Positions 1 through 8,826 of a DNA stretch of 64,000 nucleotides are shown here, piece by piece (the first letter of the stretch is position 1; the number at the start of each line of letters is the position of its first letter). The stretch is from CAVZMI01 sp050011775 (GTDB lineage: Bacteria > Bacteroidota > Ignavibacteria > UBA10030 > CAVZMI01). The DNA lies in NCBI GenBank assembly GCA_050011775.1, contig JBEKIL010000015.1, positions 18,021-82,020 on the forward strand, read 5' to 3'. A program made the position numbers and the translations under genes. The notes below the pieces were generated by a model. That model saw only the letters and a program-made list of their open reading frames with translations. It had not been told where the DNA came from and did no database searches.

Positions 1-573
1 CTTATTCTCCTCATCATGGTGGTTTTTGTGGTGCCGCCTGATCTCGCCGGACAAACAAAAAAATACGATATCAAATCGGGTATTGTCACATTCGAAAACT
101 CCACTATAATGGGAAAGATCAAATTTGCCGAAAGGTTTATCGTGTATTTTGATGATTATGGAATGAAGGAATGTAAAGAAACATATAAAGACAATACTCT
201 TTCCGAATCGTTCTTCAGCGATGGAAAAACACTGTACACCCTGAACCACAAGGATAAAGTAGCATACAAACAGGGCGATGCATATCGTGGGACGGAACTG
301 CGGTTCGACTGGAACGAAATTTCGAAAAAGGATAAGGACAACGGAAAAGCAAAACAACTGCCAAATGTCACCATCGCCGGTAAGCTATGCGAATCATTCG
401 AAGTCACCTCTACCTCGGGTAAGACCGTGTTTGCAGGATGGAAAGGTATTTGCTTAATGACCGATCTCACCACTTCGGGTATAAACGTTGTCGCGAAAGC
501 GGTCAAGGTAGAGGAAAATGCAAAGGTCCCCGCAGAAAAATTCAAGATCCCGGCAGGTTATAAGGTTCAGTAA
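1..573 (+). CDS. Secreted protein of unknown function, 5' end outside window
   Basis: The frame is open from the first base. The codons before the first ATG in the window (position 16) give a hydrophobic run (LILLIMVVFVV) followed by PPDLAGQ, which reads as the core and end of a Sec signal peptide whose first residues lie upstream. The mature part of about 170 residues alternates hydrophobic and charged residues as in beta-rich periplasmic proteins, and has two cysteines and elements such as GKTLYTL and GKTVFAGWKG. I do not recognise the family; a beta-sandwich domain similar to DUF4412 or LolA-like proteins is possible but unproven. The stop is 52 bases before the Cache protein, which reads the same way, so the two may be co-transcribed. 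Confidence 0.55.
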   Translation, partial: LILLIMVVFVVPPDLAGQTKKYDIKSGIVTFENSTIMGKIKFAERFIVYFDDYGMKECKETYKDNTLSESFFSDGKTLYTLNHKDKVAYKQGDAYRGTELRFDWNEISKKDKDNGKAKQLPNVTIAGKLCESFEVTSTSGKTVFAGWKGICLMTDLTTSGINVVAKAVKVEENAKVPAEKFKIPAGYKVQ

Positions 574-625
574 TATTTAGCTTAGCGATGTGAGAACATT
601 TTTATATAATCAAAGGAGAACCATT

Positions 626-1075
626 ATGAAAAGGATCATTGTCGTATCCATACTCGCACTCATCGCTATTTTCGGCATGGGAAATACAATGTCTGCAGCC
701 TCAAAAAAAGATGAGGCAAAGGCGATGGTACGAAAGGCTATTCAATTCTATAAGGCCAACGGCAAGGAAAAAACCCTCGAAGCAATCACCGCCGGCAAAT
801 TTAAAAAAGATGAGCTGTATGTCTTTGCGTACAGCAAAGAAGGCGTGATGCTTGCGCATCCGGTAAATAAATCGTTGATAGGAAAAAATCTTATCGATGT
901 TCCAGACGATGCCGGTAAGTATTTCAGAAAAGAGATCGTCCAAAAAGCAAAAGCATCTGGAATAGGGTGGGTTGATTATAAGTACAAAAATCCAAAAACC
1001 GAAAGAGTGGAAGATAAAACAACTTATTTCAAGAAAGTAGACGGCATCATCTTCTGTTGCGGTGTTTATAAATAG
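626..1075 (+). CDS. Periplasmic single-Cache domain protein
   Basis: This is a 149-residue exported protein: a signal peptide of about 25 residues (MKRIIVVSILALIAIFGMG...SAA) is followed by one compact domain. The start at 626 is chosen over the in-frame codon at 590 because AAAGGAGAA sits 6 bases before it and the signal peptide then begins correctly. The domain carries hallmarks of the sCache_2 group, including FAYSKEGVMLAHPVN, a GKNLIDVPD turn, an IGWVDYKYKNP strand and a final GIIFCCGVYK strand. Cache domains bind small ligands outside the cytoplasm. Here there is no kinase or chemotaxis domain attached, so it would act as a free binding protein or a subunit for an unlinked sensor. Its stop is 8 bases before the next gene. 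Confidence 0.7.
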   Translation: MKRIIVVSILALIAIFGMGNTMSAASKKDEAKAMVRKAIQFYKANGKEKTLEAITAGKFKKDELYVFAYSKEGVMLAHPVNKSLIGKNLIDVPDDAGKYFRKEIVQKAKASGIGWVDYKYKNPKTERVEDKTTYFKKVDGIIFCCGVYK

Positions 1076-1082
1076 AGAATCG

Positions 1083-2708
1083 ATGAAAAGCACCTTTCAT
1101 AAATCCTGGTCGTTCATCATCGCAACAGCAGTACTATTTATAACAGTCCTGATCCTTTCATGGATATCCACGAATCAAAATCAGGGTCATCTCATCTACG
1201 CTCTCGACGATCCCTACATACACATGGCCATGGCCAAGAACTTCGCCCAGCATGGAGTATGGGGAGTAACAAGGCATGAGTTCAGTTCTTCATCCTCTTC
1301 GTTGCTTTGGACACTGCTCCTCTCGGGAATGTACCTACTATTCGGAGTCAATGAAATCGGTCCGTTTATACTGACTGTTGCGACCGCTATCGCGGTAATT
1401 TTTTCAGTCTTTCTATTATTAAAAAAGTACTCTCTTCCGCAATCGTATATATTCCTTGTCTTGATGGGAATTATTCTCTTCACCCCCTTCCCTGCTCTTC
1501 TTTTTACAGGACAGGAACACATTCTCCATGCGCTTCTTACGATTCTTTTTGTGTACGTTTCTGCAAAAACACTCTCTTCGAATATTCACCGCGGTAGCTC
1601 GTCAACCGGTTTTGTGTCGCCCTTGATACTGGCGCCGATTGTTGTCCTTACCCGATATGAGGGATTGTTCGTCGTTTTCGTTGTGTGCGTTCTCTGCCTT
1701 TTCCGTAAGCGATGGTTGTATTCTCTTTTGTTAGGGGCAATTGCGATCATACCGATCTGGATTTATGGAATTATCTCGGTCTCTCATGGGTGGTCATGGC
1801 TGCCTAATTCGGTTCTTTTAAAAGGTCATATTCCGGATTTGACTTCCCTCGCCGGTATAAAAGAATTTCTCGGGGTCTCAATCCATCAACTAGTTGGAGC
1901 GCCTCATATTATTTCTCTGATGATTGTGTCGATTATTCTCTTCATACTCCGATTCAAGAAGGGGTTCTGGGAGGAGAGCCGGATAATGATGATAATATTT
2001 TTCGTCACATGCGTTTTCCATATGCAATTTGCTAAAACAGGCTGGTTTTACAGGTACGAAGCATATCTTGTTGCCCTTGGTGTTTTTGCCGTCAGTATCC
2101 CATTCTTCGAATTTATTTCCAGCGAGGTAAAAAAAATAAATATCAACGGATATTACGCCGTGAAGTTCGCAGCTATCATACTTCTGACGCTTGTCGCTCT
2201 TTTCCCGCTCGCCAGGAGAGGAATAGGATCAACACTCCGGATACCTCAGGCAACAAAAAATATTTTCGAACAGCAATACCAGATGGGAATGTTCCTCAAA
2301 CAGTATTATCAGGACGCCGCTGTCGCCGCAAATGACATTGGGGCTATCAATTATCTGGCGGATATTCATTGTCTCGATTTGTGGGGAATCGGGAACGCCG
2401 ATGTAGCTATGAAAAAGAGAACCGGCCATTACAATAGAGAACAAATAGACAGTGTTACGAGATCAAAAAGTATCAGGATTGCAATACTTTATGATAGTTG
2501 GTTCAGCCGCCATGGAGTAAGCATCCTACCTTCTCAGTGGATACATGTGGGTGAATGGAGAATTTCAAAGAATTTTGTTTGCGGCGATGAGATTGTTACG
2601 TTCTATGCGGCTAATCCAACCGAGGCGGCCAATTTACAGGTGAACCTCAACGCCTTCTCATCTTCTCTACCAAAAACTGTTTGTCAGATCGGTAAATATA
2701 CTCGCTGA
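1083..2708 (+). CDS. Polytopic membrane protein, GT-C glycosyltransferase-like
   Basis: This 541-residue protein has about ten hydrophobic segments and a soluble C-terminal part of about 150 residues. The first loop holds ALDDPYIHMAMAKNFAQHG followed by a serine-rich stretch and SLLWTLLL. This arrangement (a DD pair, IH, A+N, then S..LW) is typical of GT-C superfamily enzymes that move sugars from polyprenyl-phosphate donors outside the inner membrane. The acceptor cannot be inferred. The start at 1083 leaves 8 bases after the Cache gene; an upstream codon at 1062 would overlap it and looks less likely. The C-terminal part contains AANDIGAINYLADI, also common in these enzymes. I am confident of the fold class, not of the substrate. 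Confidence 0.6.
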   Translation: MKSTFHKSWSFIIATAVLFITVLILSWISTNQNQGHLIYALDDPYIHMAMAKNFAQHGVWGVTRHEFSSSSSSLLWTLLLSGMYLLFGVNEIGPFILTVATAIAVIFSVFLLLKKYSLPQSYIFLVLMGIILFTPFPALLFTGQEHILHALLTILFVYVSAKTLSSNIHRGSSSTGFVSPLILAPIVVLTRYEGLFVVFVVCVLCLFRKRWLYSLLLGAIAIIPIWIYGIISVSHGWSWLPNSVLLKGHIPDLTSLAGIKEFLGVSIHQLVGAPHIISLMIVSIILFILRFKKGFWEESRIMMIIFFVTCVFHMQFAKTGWFYRYEAYLVALGVFAVSIPFFEFISSEVKKININGYYAVKFAAIILLTLVALFPLARRGIGSTLRIPQATKNIFEQQYQMGMFLKQYYQDAAVAANDIGAINYLADIHCLDLWGIGNADVAMKKRTGHYNREQIDSVTRSKSIRIAILYDSWFSRHGVSILPSQWIHVGEWRISKNFVCGDEIVTFYAANPTEAANLQVNLNAFSSSLPKTVCQIGKYTR

Positions 2709-2928
2709 TCTTTTCGCTGCCGCACAATCTCGCAAAATCGATTGGTTCGCAATCGGCAAATCCTTCACAAATGTATCTTAAGCGTCAATACTCCTGTTGG
2801 ACGAGTCCATAAAACATCGATGCAAAGGAGCTCGGTTCCCGATCGTTTTTTAAAAAAATATAGAGCAGAGTTTTACCTCTTTAACATGACCCGGGAGTCC
2901 GTACCTTTGGTAATTCCCTCAGAACGTC

Positions 2929-4329
2929 CTACTTCTCGCGCCGGAATAATTTCCGCCAGCTGCGTTCACGGGATTCTATCGATTCCTTCCTCTCAAACAA
3001 TTCCTTCTTTCCAAATGATACTTTTAAACCGTATGATTTTTTCTTCATCAAGGGATGAGCCGTAAACCGGTGTGGTTTTCTGTTCCGTTCGCTACCATCG
3101 TGTCCCTGATGCTTTGAACCGGAGGGATGCTCATGCCTGTGGTGTGGGGCGCCATGCTGCATGGATTTAGTCTCGGCGACAGGGGATTCTTTTTTCGTGT
3201 AATCGAATCCCTCGTAGCGTTTAACATCGTACCGCCTGCCGACGTACTTCTCAATACTTTTCACAAACTTTTGCTCTGCTGCTGACACAAATGTGATCGC
3301 ATCTCCGGTGGCGGTTGCACGGCCGGTACGGCCTATTCGATGGATATAATCCTCGGCAAAGGTCGGCGTGTCATAATTAATTACGTGTGAAATTCCCTCA
3401 ACGTCGATTCCGCGGGCGGCAATGTCTGTGGCGACAAGGACCTTATAGTGTCCCTGCTTGAATCCCGCCAGAGCACGTTGACGCTGCGCCTGTGTGCGGT
3501 TGGAATGGATGGCAACGGATTGGACGCCGTTTCTCTCAAGCCTGCGCGTTATCTTGTCGGCTCCGTGCTTTGTCCGCGAAAAAACGAGTGCGCTATCGAT
3601 AGTCTCCGAACCGAGCAAGTGAAGGAGCAACTCTATTTTCATATCCTGGGGTATGGTATAAAACGCTTGCGCAACGGTTTCTACAGGCCGTCGCTGCTCG
3701 CCAATTTCAATCAACGATGGATTCTTTTGAATGGATGCAGTCAACGCCTTCACTTCTTTCGACATCGTCGCAGAGAACAACAGCGTTTGCCGCTTCACCG
3801 GCATACGGGCGATGATTTTTCGGACATCATTGATGAATCCCATATCGAACATGCGATCGGCCTCGTCGAGCACAAGAATTTCGATCTTCGAGAGATCTGC
3901 CGTGTGTCGGTTGAGATGATCGTTCAAACGTCCCGGGGTTGCGATTATAATGTCGACACCGTGCCGGAGCCGCTTCACCTGGTTGTCCATACTTACTCCC
4001 CCGATGACTGTGAGGCTCTGAATGTTCGTGAACCGGCCGTACGTGATAATAAATTCTTCAGCCTGTAGAGCAAGCTCGCGTGTCGGTGTAAGGACAAGCG
4101 CACGCGCATGATGGGTTGTGTTATACGTACCCTGTTTTGTCAGATGGTTGAGCATCGGCAAAACGAATGCAGCAGTCTTACCTGTACCCGTCTTCGCAAC
4201 GCCGATAATATCACGGCCGGTGACGGCCAGCGGAATCGCCTGCGACTGAATTGCGGTGGGTGCAGTATAGCCTGTTGCAAGAATACCCTGCACGAGCTGA
4301 TCGGAAAGATCAAGTTTTGAAAATGGCAT
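2929..4329 (-). CDS. rhlE: DEAD-box ATP-dependent RNA helicase, RhlE type
   Basis: This 466-residue helicase unwinds short RNA duplexes, probably in ribosome assembly or RNA decay. All core motifs are present in order: Q motif (GYTAPTAIQSQAIP, about residues 19-32), Walker A AKTGTGKT (about 44-51), PTRELALQ, TPGR, DEAD (about 154), SAT, then in the second lobe FSRTKHGADK, ATDIAARGID and HRIGRTGR. After about residue 380 comes a basic tail rich in His, Lys and Arg that probably adds RNA affinity, as in RhlE proteins. The gene is monocistronic and divergent from the ACT-domain gene, with nearly 500 bases between them that could hold a long 5' untranslated region. Confidence 0.93.
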   Translation of the reverse strand: MPFSKLDLSDQLVQGILATGYTAPTAIQSQAIPLAVTGRDIIGVAKTGTGKTAAFVLPMLNHLTKQGTYNTTHHARALVLTPTRELALQAEEFIITYGRFTNIQSLTVIGGVSMDNQVKRLRHGVDIIIATPGRLNDHLNRHTADLSKIEILVLDEADRMFDMGFINDVRKIIARMPVKRQTLLFSATMSKEVKALTASIQKNPSLIEIGEQRRPVETVAQAFYTIPQDMKIELLLHLLGSETIDSALVFSRTKHGADKITRRLERNGVQSVAIHSNRTQAQRQRALAGFKQGHYKVLVATDIAARGIDVEGISHVINYDTPTFAEDYIHRIGRTGRATATGDAITFVSAAEQKFVKSIEKYVGRRYDVKRYEGFDYTKKESPVAETKSMQHGAPHHRHEHPSGSKHQGHDGSERNRKPHRFTAHPLMKKKSYGLKVSFGKKELFERKESIESRERSWRKLFRREK

Positions 4330-4824
4330 AATAAATCCTTTATTAGAACTGTGAAAAACACGCTATGCAGGATGGAAATTTGCCGAAGATGAGAGAGTAC
4401 GGGAAGTGTACAACTGAGCGTACAAAACCGTGCAGTACCTTAGCCTATTGACATCAGAGAGCGAGTCTCAAATATCCGCTTCCGATGCTGGTAACGCACG
4501 GATGCGGGCGCCGCTGTTTGCGACTGGTATAAGATACGGATATATTGTGTTAAATCCTAATGAGAATTCAAGATAAAAGAGTCACATCAGATCTCCATAA
4601 CTATCGATTACTTTTTCCTTATCTTTGCATGTTAACTGCAATTCAATTATATTCTCACCAAGTTCAACAAATCATCTCCACGTGCATATCGCACATGGCT
4701 GACTCTTACAATTGCATTCGAATTTTTATTCCTGCATTATTTCATTGAAAATTCATGGAGCAAACTTTTCCACGACTATAACACAAATGACAAATCCTCA
4801 TAGCCTATAGAGAGGAGTTGTATA
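4330..4824. other. Intergenic region, no gene seen
   Basis: This stretch lies between the divergent rhlE and ACT-domain genes. It is A+T-rich near both starts and holds the ribosome-binding site of each (GGA before rhlE on the minus strand, GAGAGGAG before 4825 on the plus strand). I see no repeated element, RNA gene or coding frame with gene-like composition. Confidence 0.6.
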
Positions 4825-5202
4825 ATGCAACTGACTGTAATGAAGAATACATATGCAATCTGTAAACTCGACCATGATTCTCCAATCCCTCCGTGGGTGC
4901 ATGCCTCGCACGGTTTCGCCAGCATGACATATACTCCGGATGAACTCTCGATCGTATGTCAGGAGAAATACGTCCCCGCCGGCATAAAGCAGGAAAGGGG
5001 TTGGCGAATTTTAAAAATAATTGGTCCGCTGGATTTTTCACTTGTGGGTGTCATCTCGAGAATAACGGGGATTCTAGCCAATGCCGGAGTGTCCCTTTTC
5101 ACGGTGTCCACCTACGAAACCGATTTCATTCTGGTGAAAAAGGAAGCGCTCGATCAGGCAATTCAAGCGTTGAAGGATGCAGGACTGGATATCATTGATT
5201 GA
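4825..5202 (+). CDS. ACT-domain protein, CASTOR-type (COG3603 group)
   Basis: This 125-residue cytoplasmic protein matches the small double-ACT family related to the amino-acid sensor domain of CASTOR1. Visible landmarks are the N-terminal strand SHGFASMTYTPDELSIVC, the VP....ERGW.ILKIIGPLDFSLVGVI joint, and the second ACT half (TGILANAGVSLFTVSTYETDFILV). Such domains bind amino acids at the dimer or domain interface, but the ligand is unknown. The start is supported by GAGAGGAG 7 bases upstream. It stands alone, 32 bases ahead of a broken lipoprotein gene. It may be a free regulatory or sensor protein, and no enzyme domain is attached. Confidence 0.75.
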   Translation: MQLTVMKNTYAICKLDHDSPIPPWVHASHGFASMTYTPDELSIVCQEKYVPAGIKQERGWRILKIIGPLDFSLVGVISRITGILANAGVSLFTVSTYETDFILVKKEALDQAIQALKDAGLDIID

Positions 5203-5234
5203 CGCTTCAACGTACCATTTCAAGGAGATTAGGA

Positions 5235-5753
5235 ATGAAATCATTGATAACAATCCCATGATGCTTCCTTATCTGTACTGTACTAATTACAGCCTGTAAA
5301 AAAGGATCGGAGACTGCTACGTAACAAAATAAGGAAGAGCGGGTCTATTTCAATTCTTTCGAGTCGCCGGCCGATACATCTGGTTGGTAGGGAGATATGG
5401 AATTCAGGGACGACGTACCCCCATCTGGAGGAAACCGTTCGGTATTCATTTCCGGGGGATGCATCGTCCCCCACGCCTATTTCACGCTCATAAGTCCGGC
5501 CTCTGAAAGCTATCTCAGCCTGAGGTGCCGGGGGAAGAATTTATCGAGCGGCGGCGAGATACAGCTGAGGCGGATAAGTGACTGGAAAAAGAATGTATGG
5601 ATCAGCATCAATGATACTGTGTGGGCGCCATATCAATCTGCAGACACGCTCTTTTGTCCGGCGCTCGATACGCTTAGTCTGGAACTAACATCGGGCGGAT
5701 TGAAACCGAGTGCAATGCTTGTCGACCTCATCGAGGTATTACGGGTGAAATGA
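5235..5753 (+). pseudogene. Lipoprotein gene broken by three in-frame stop codons
   Basis: An ATG at 5235 with AAGGAGATT upstream opens a frame encoding MKSLITIP, TGA (5259-5261), then CFLICTVLITACKKGSETAT, TAA (5322-5324), then QNKEERVYFNSFESPADTSGW, TAG (5388-5390). The frame then stays open to 5753. Ignoring the stops, the product is a normal lipoprotein of about 170 residues with lipobox LITAC. Its mature beta-rich domain starts FNSFESPADTSGW, a form seen at the start of carbohydrate-binding-like modules. Frame is intact throughout, so only substitutions are needed, and each stop is one transition from a sense codon (CGA or TGG, CAA, CAG or TGG). The last 118 codons could be translated alone from ATG 5397. 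The stop overlaps the next start (ATGA), which suggests former translational coupling. Confidence 0.7.
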
Positions 5754-7315
5754 AAAATCTGTATTCCATTTTAAAAAAGAGAAATAAATTGACCAAAATA
5801 CATTCACCCTTTACTTTATCCAGAAATAGTTGGTTATTACCGGCCGCTTTTGCAATATTGAAAATATTGATGCACCTCCCCTTTCTTGCACGGTACGGCT
5901 ACCACCACGATGAATTGTATTTCCTAGACTGCGGGCATCATTTGTCCTTCGGTTATGTCGACCAATCGCCGATAGTGCCCTGGATTGCCCGGCTGGCAGA
6001 TTTCCTTTTCGGACAATCATTGTTCGGTTTACGCATATTTGCAGTCCTCGCCGGAGCCGCGGCGGTATTCATTACAGGACTTCTCGTTCAACGGCTGGGC
6101 GGCCGTAAGTTCGCAGTCTTTGCAGCCTGTTTCTCAATGTTGATAGCACCGAATTTTATCCGCTCGAGTATCATGCTCTGCATTCCGGTCTTCGAACCCA
6201 TTATCTGGGTTTCATGTGCATATTTCGTCGTCCGGATCATACAGGAAAATAATCTCCGGTTGTGGATCTGGATAGGAGTATTGATCGGGATCGGACTGAT
6301 GATTAAGCATTCGACGCTGCTTTTAATTTTTGGCTTGGGGATCGGAATACTTCTGACTCCATTAAGAAACCACCTTCGAACACGATGGCCGTATCTTGCC
6401 GGGGCGATCGCCCTATGTATTTTTCTCCCGAATATTCTATGGCAGATTGCCAACGACTGGCCGACAGTGGAATTCCTCCGTAATCTCAACCGGCATACTA
6501 TGAGCAGAATCTCCATCTTTCAATTCGTTCTCGGACAAATTCTCTACCTCAATCCGGTTACAGCTCCGATATGGATCGGAGGACTCGTTTTCTTTTTTTC
6601 AAAAGCCGGAAAGCCATACCGCATTTTCGGATGGGTCTATATTTCTCTTTTTGTTCTCCTGATGCTTATCAAGAGTAAAATCTATTACCTTGCTCCTGCA
6701 TATCCTGCCGTATTAGCCGGTGGCGGCACTGCACTTGAACAATTTATCATTCGCAAGAATTGGCCCCGCCTTAAACCTGTAATCGCCGGTACGATGATTC
6801 TAGCATTGATACTTTTTGCCCCTATCTTACTCCCAATTACTTCCATCGATGCCATGGATCGATATTGTAAAGTATTATCGTTCGGTTCGTTTGAAAATGT
6901 CTATGAGATAACAGGCGATCTCCACGGACAATTTGGATGGAAAGAACGCGTAGAAGCCGTCGCGAAAGTCTATCATACGCTTTCACCCACAGAATGTGAC
7001 AGCACTTTAATCTTTGGGAGCTGGTACGGCCCCACTGGAGCGATTAATTATTTTGGCGGCGAGTACGGACTACCAAAAGCAGTTTCAGGACACATGACAT
7101 ACTACCTATGGGGATTTCCGCAAAAGCCGATCACAACAGTTATTGTGGCCGATGCACCCATTGAGAAGTTGAAGACGATGTTCGACGATGTTATAATTGC
7201 ATCTCAGACTACGCTGAAAAATGTTAATCCCTGGGAACAACAATTTTATGTGGCAATCTGCCGTAAACCTAAAGTTGGGCTTCATGAACTCTGGCCAAAG
7301 TTGAAGAATTGGTGA
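5750..7315 (+). CDS. GT39-family (ArnT/PMT-like) glycosyltransferase
   Basis: This 521-residue integral membrane protein is of the PMT_2 / GT39 type. After the first membrane segment it has GYHHDELYFLDCGHHLSFGY followed by VDQSPIVPWIARL. The H-DEL-Y..G..L..GY.D.PP layout is typical of the catalytic loop that contains the acidic residue used in transfer from a polyprenyl-phosphate sugar. About eleven further hydrophobic segments follow, then a soluble C-terminal part ending VNPWEQQFYVAICRKP. The acceptor (lipid, protein or glycan) is unknown. The start overlaps the preceding pseudogene by four bases (ATGA), so loss of translation of that gene could lower expression of this one unless it has its own initiation. 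Confidence 0.75.
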   Translation: MKNLYSILKKRNKLTKIHSPFTLSRNSWLLPAAFAILKILMHLPFLARYGYHHDELYFLDCGHHLSFGYVDQSPIVPWIARLADFLFGQSLFGLRIFAVLAGAAAVFITGLLVQRLGGRKFAVFAACFSMLIAPNFIRSSIMLCIPVFEPIIWVSCAYFVVRIIQENNLRLWIWIGVLIGIGLMIKHSTLLLIFGLGIGILLTPLRNHLRTRWPYLAGAIALCIFLPNILWQIANDWPTVEFLRNLNRHTMSRISIFQFVLGQILYLNPVTAPIWIGGLVFFFSKAGKPYRIFGWVYISLFVLLMLIKSKIYYLAPAYPAVLAGGGTALEQFIIRKNWPRLKPVIAGTMILALILFAPILLPITSIDAMDRYCKVLSFGSFENVYEITGDLHGQFGWKERVEAVAKVYHTLSPTECDSTLIFGSWYGPTGAINYFGGEYGLPKAVSGHMTYYLWGFPQKPITTVIVADAPIEKLKTMFDDVIIASQTTLKNVNPWEQQFYVAICRKPKVGLHELWPKLKNW

Positions 7316-7419
7316 AAAAATTAGATTGAGTCGATATTTTTCTCCTTGCCTCTCTTCTTTAAATTCGCTATCTTAAATGAAGATTTTTCATCTAATAACA
7401 GAAAGGTCAGGAATTCGAA

Positions 7420-7611
7420 ATGGCAAAAGTATGTGCAATTTGCGGTAAAAAACCGACAAGCGGTAACAATATCAGTCATGCCCATAACCGGACACGGCGG
7501 CGGTGGGAGCCGAATCTCCAGAGCGTCCGCGCAAAAGTCGGCTCGAAAACCATGCGGATTACCGTTTGTGCAAATTGCATTAAATCGGGTAAGGTTATGA
7601 AAGCTACATAA
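7420..7611 (+). CDS. rpmB: 50S ribosomal protein L28
   Basis: This 63-residue protein is bL28. It begins MAKVCAICGKKPTSGNNISH and includes the conserved RRRWEPNLQ and KTMRITVCANCIKSGKV. Two CxxC pairs (CAIC and CANC) mark the zinc-binding C+ form. AGGTCAGG lies upstream as a ribosome-binding site. The gene stands alone and is closed by a strong hairpin terminator. Confidence 0.95.
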   Translation: MAKVCAICGKKPTSGNNISHAHNRTRRRWEPNLQSVRAKVGSKTMRITVCANCIKSGKVMKAT

Positions 7612-7634
7612 AGAGTCTTTAGGTATATTCAAGA

Positions 7635-7667
7635 CCCCGTTCCGCTCTGCGGAGCGGGGTTTTTTGT
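7635..7667 (+). terminator. Rho-independent terminator of rpmB
   Basis: CCCCGTTCCGC pairs with GCGGAGCGGGG (one G-T pair) around a TCT loop and is followed by a run of six T. It starts 24 bases after the rpmB stop. Confidence 0.9.
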
Positions 7668-7670
7668 TTC

Positions 7671-8202
7671 TGCTTTCCGCTCAATGAATCGGCTGGTCTC
7701 AATTGTAAATGATGAATTTTTATCTGTCCGCCTAAGGTAGAATAATACATGTATCAGGGGCTGTCTCCACAGCCAGGTGGCCGAGCCTGTGGTGCCCTAA
7801 AGGACGACTTCGTCGAGCGAACCCTGAACCCCTCGGTGAACTCGGGGCAAGCGTAGTGAAGGGTGAGTCGAACCATTCTTAACAGTCATTCTTCGATCCG
7901 CCTTCCGCCTGCGCTCCGCTCCGACGGACGAGTCGGCGGACTCAGGGCAAGTATCGAGGCTACCGTCTATAACGCGAAAAATGTTTCTATTTGCTGTGAA
8001 GGTTACCTCGATATGGCTGAAGAGAGTGCAGATTAACTCGGTAACCTGGCTATTGATTATTTTTCTGAGTATCAACAGCCCGGTGGCCGAGTAAAATTAC
8101 CACCGAAAAAGCCATATCGAGGCCACTTATAGAAAAAACAATAAATCATCGAAGTCGCCATCCCCGCCTTGCATAAGAAGCGAATTCTATTAAATTAAAA
8201 TC
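7671..8202. repeat. Gene-free region with palindromic repeat fragments
   Basis: No gene is visible. The segment is a patchwork of short G+C-rich palindromic pieces, such as CTAAAGGACGACTTCGTCGAG near 7795 and GACGGACGAGTCGGCGG near 7920. It also has two copies of GGTGGCCGAG (near 7777 and 8081), each after a CAGCC/CAGCCC lead. Related wording occurs again near 44614 (CTAAAGGACTGCTTCGCCGA) and 47537 (CTAAAGTACGACTCCGTCGAG), so this is a dispersed intergenic repeat family of the genome. GCCATATCGAGGCC and its relatives near 7950-8020 and 8110 are further repeat pieces. Confidence 0.55.
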
Positions 8203-8826
8203 ATGATATCAATTTCCCTTCCAAATCAACTGACACTGCTCCGGATACTGCTTACCCCCGTCTTTGTCAGTCTGCTCTTCTCGCAGGATCACCGACTGCG
8301 ACAATTGGCTTTTGTGGCTTTTACTGTCGCGTCAATGACGGATTGGTACGACGGGTGGGTGGCACGAAAATGGGGATATATTTCACGATGGGGAAAATTC
8401 TTCGATCCACTCGCAGATAAAGTGTTGACTTCAGCGGCGTTTTTCGCTTTTGCCGTACTCGGCCTTGCGCAATACTGGATGGTCTGGATTATTGTCATCA
8501 GAGATATCCTCATTACATTACTCCGTTCACTTGCCGAGTATAAAGACCAGACGGTTGTAACGACTTATTTTGCAAAAGTAAAAACATTCGCCCAGATGAC
8601 ACTGATCTATTATATCCTGATTTTGCATCTGGCAAAAACAACTCCCGGATTCTGGTCAGATCACCAGGTATTGTTCGACATGCTTCTCAATCCGACACTT
8701 GTGTATATCTTAATGCTGATCATCACGATCATTACTCTCTGGACGGGCATCACCTACATCATCGATAACCGGAAGACTATTCTGAATCTCTATGTCAGCC
8801 GTTCCCGAATCACCGAATCAGATTGA
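8203..8826 (+). CDS. pgsA: CDP-diacylglycerol-glycerol-3-phosphate 3-phosphatidyltransferase
   Basis: This membrane enzyme of 207 residues makes phosphatidylglycerophosphate from CDP-diacylglycerol and glycerol-3-phosphate. The CDP-alcohol phosphotransferase signature D-G-x2-A-R-x8-G-x3-D-x3-D is complete near residues 50-75 (DGWVAR ... GKFFDPLADK). The N-terminus (SLPNQLTLLRILLTPVFV) is typical of PgsA. Several hydrophobic helices follow. The last 35 bases overlap pgpA, the next enzyme of the same pathway, so the two steps of phosphatidylglycerol synthesis are encoded together. Confidence 0.92.
   Translation: MISISLPNQLTLLRILLTPVFVSLLFSQDHRLRQLAFVAFTVASMTDWYDGWVARKWGYISRWGKFFDPLADKVLTSAAFFAFAVLGLAQYWMVWIIVIRDILITLLRSLAEYKDQTVVTTYFAKVKTFAQMTLIYYILILHLAKTTPGFWSDHQVLFDMLLNPTLVYILMLIITIITLWTGITYIIDNRKTILNLYVSRSRITESD

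Noticed and set aside
3448..4068. 206-codon plus-strand frame inside rhlE
   Set aside because: It is antisense to a complete DEAD-box helicase gene with all motifs, has no ribosome-binding site and no recognisable product.
5259..5390. Readthrough or selenocysteine at the in-frame TGA of the lipoprotein gene
   Set aside because: There are also a TAA and a TAG in the same frame, which selenocysteine cannot explain, and no SECIS-like hairpin is apparent next to the TGA.
7768..8095. tRNA-like GGTGGCCGAG words, resembling the D arm of tRNA-Leu or tRNA-Ser
   Set aside because: No matching acceptor, anticodon or T arm can be drawn. The words belong to the palindromic repeat patchwork.
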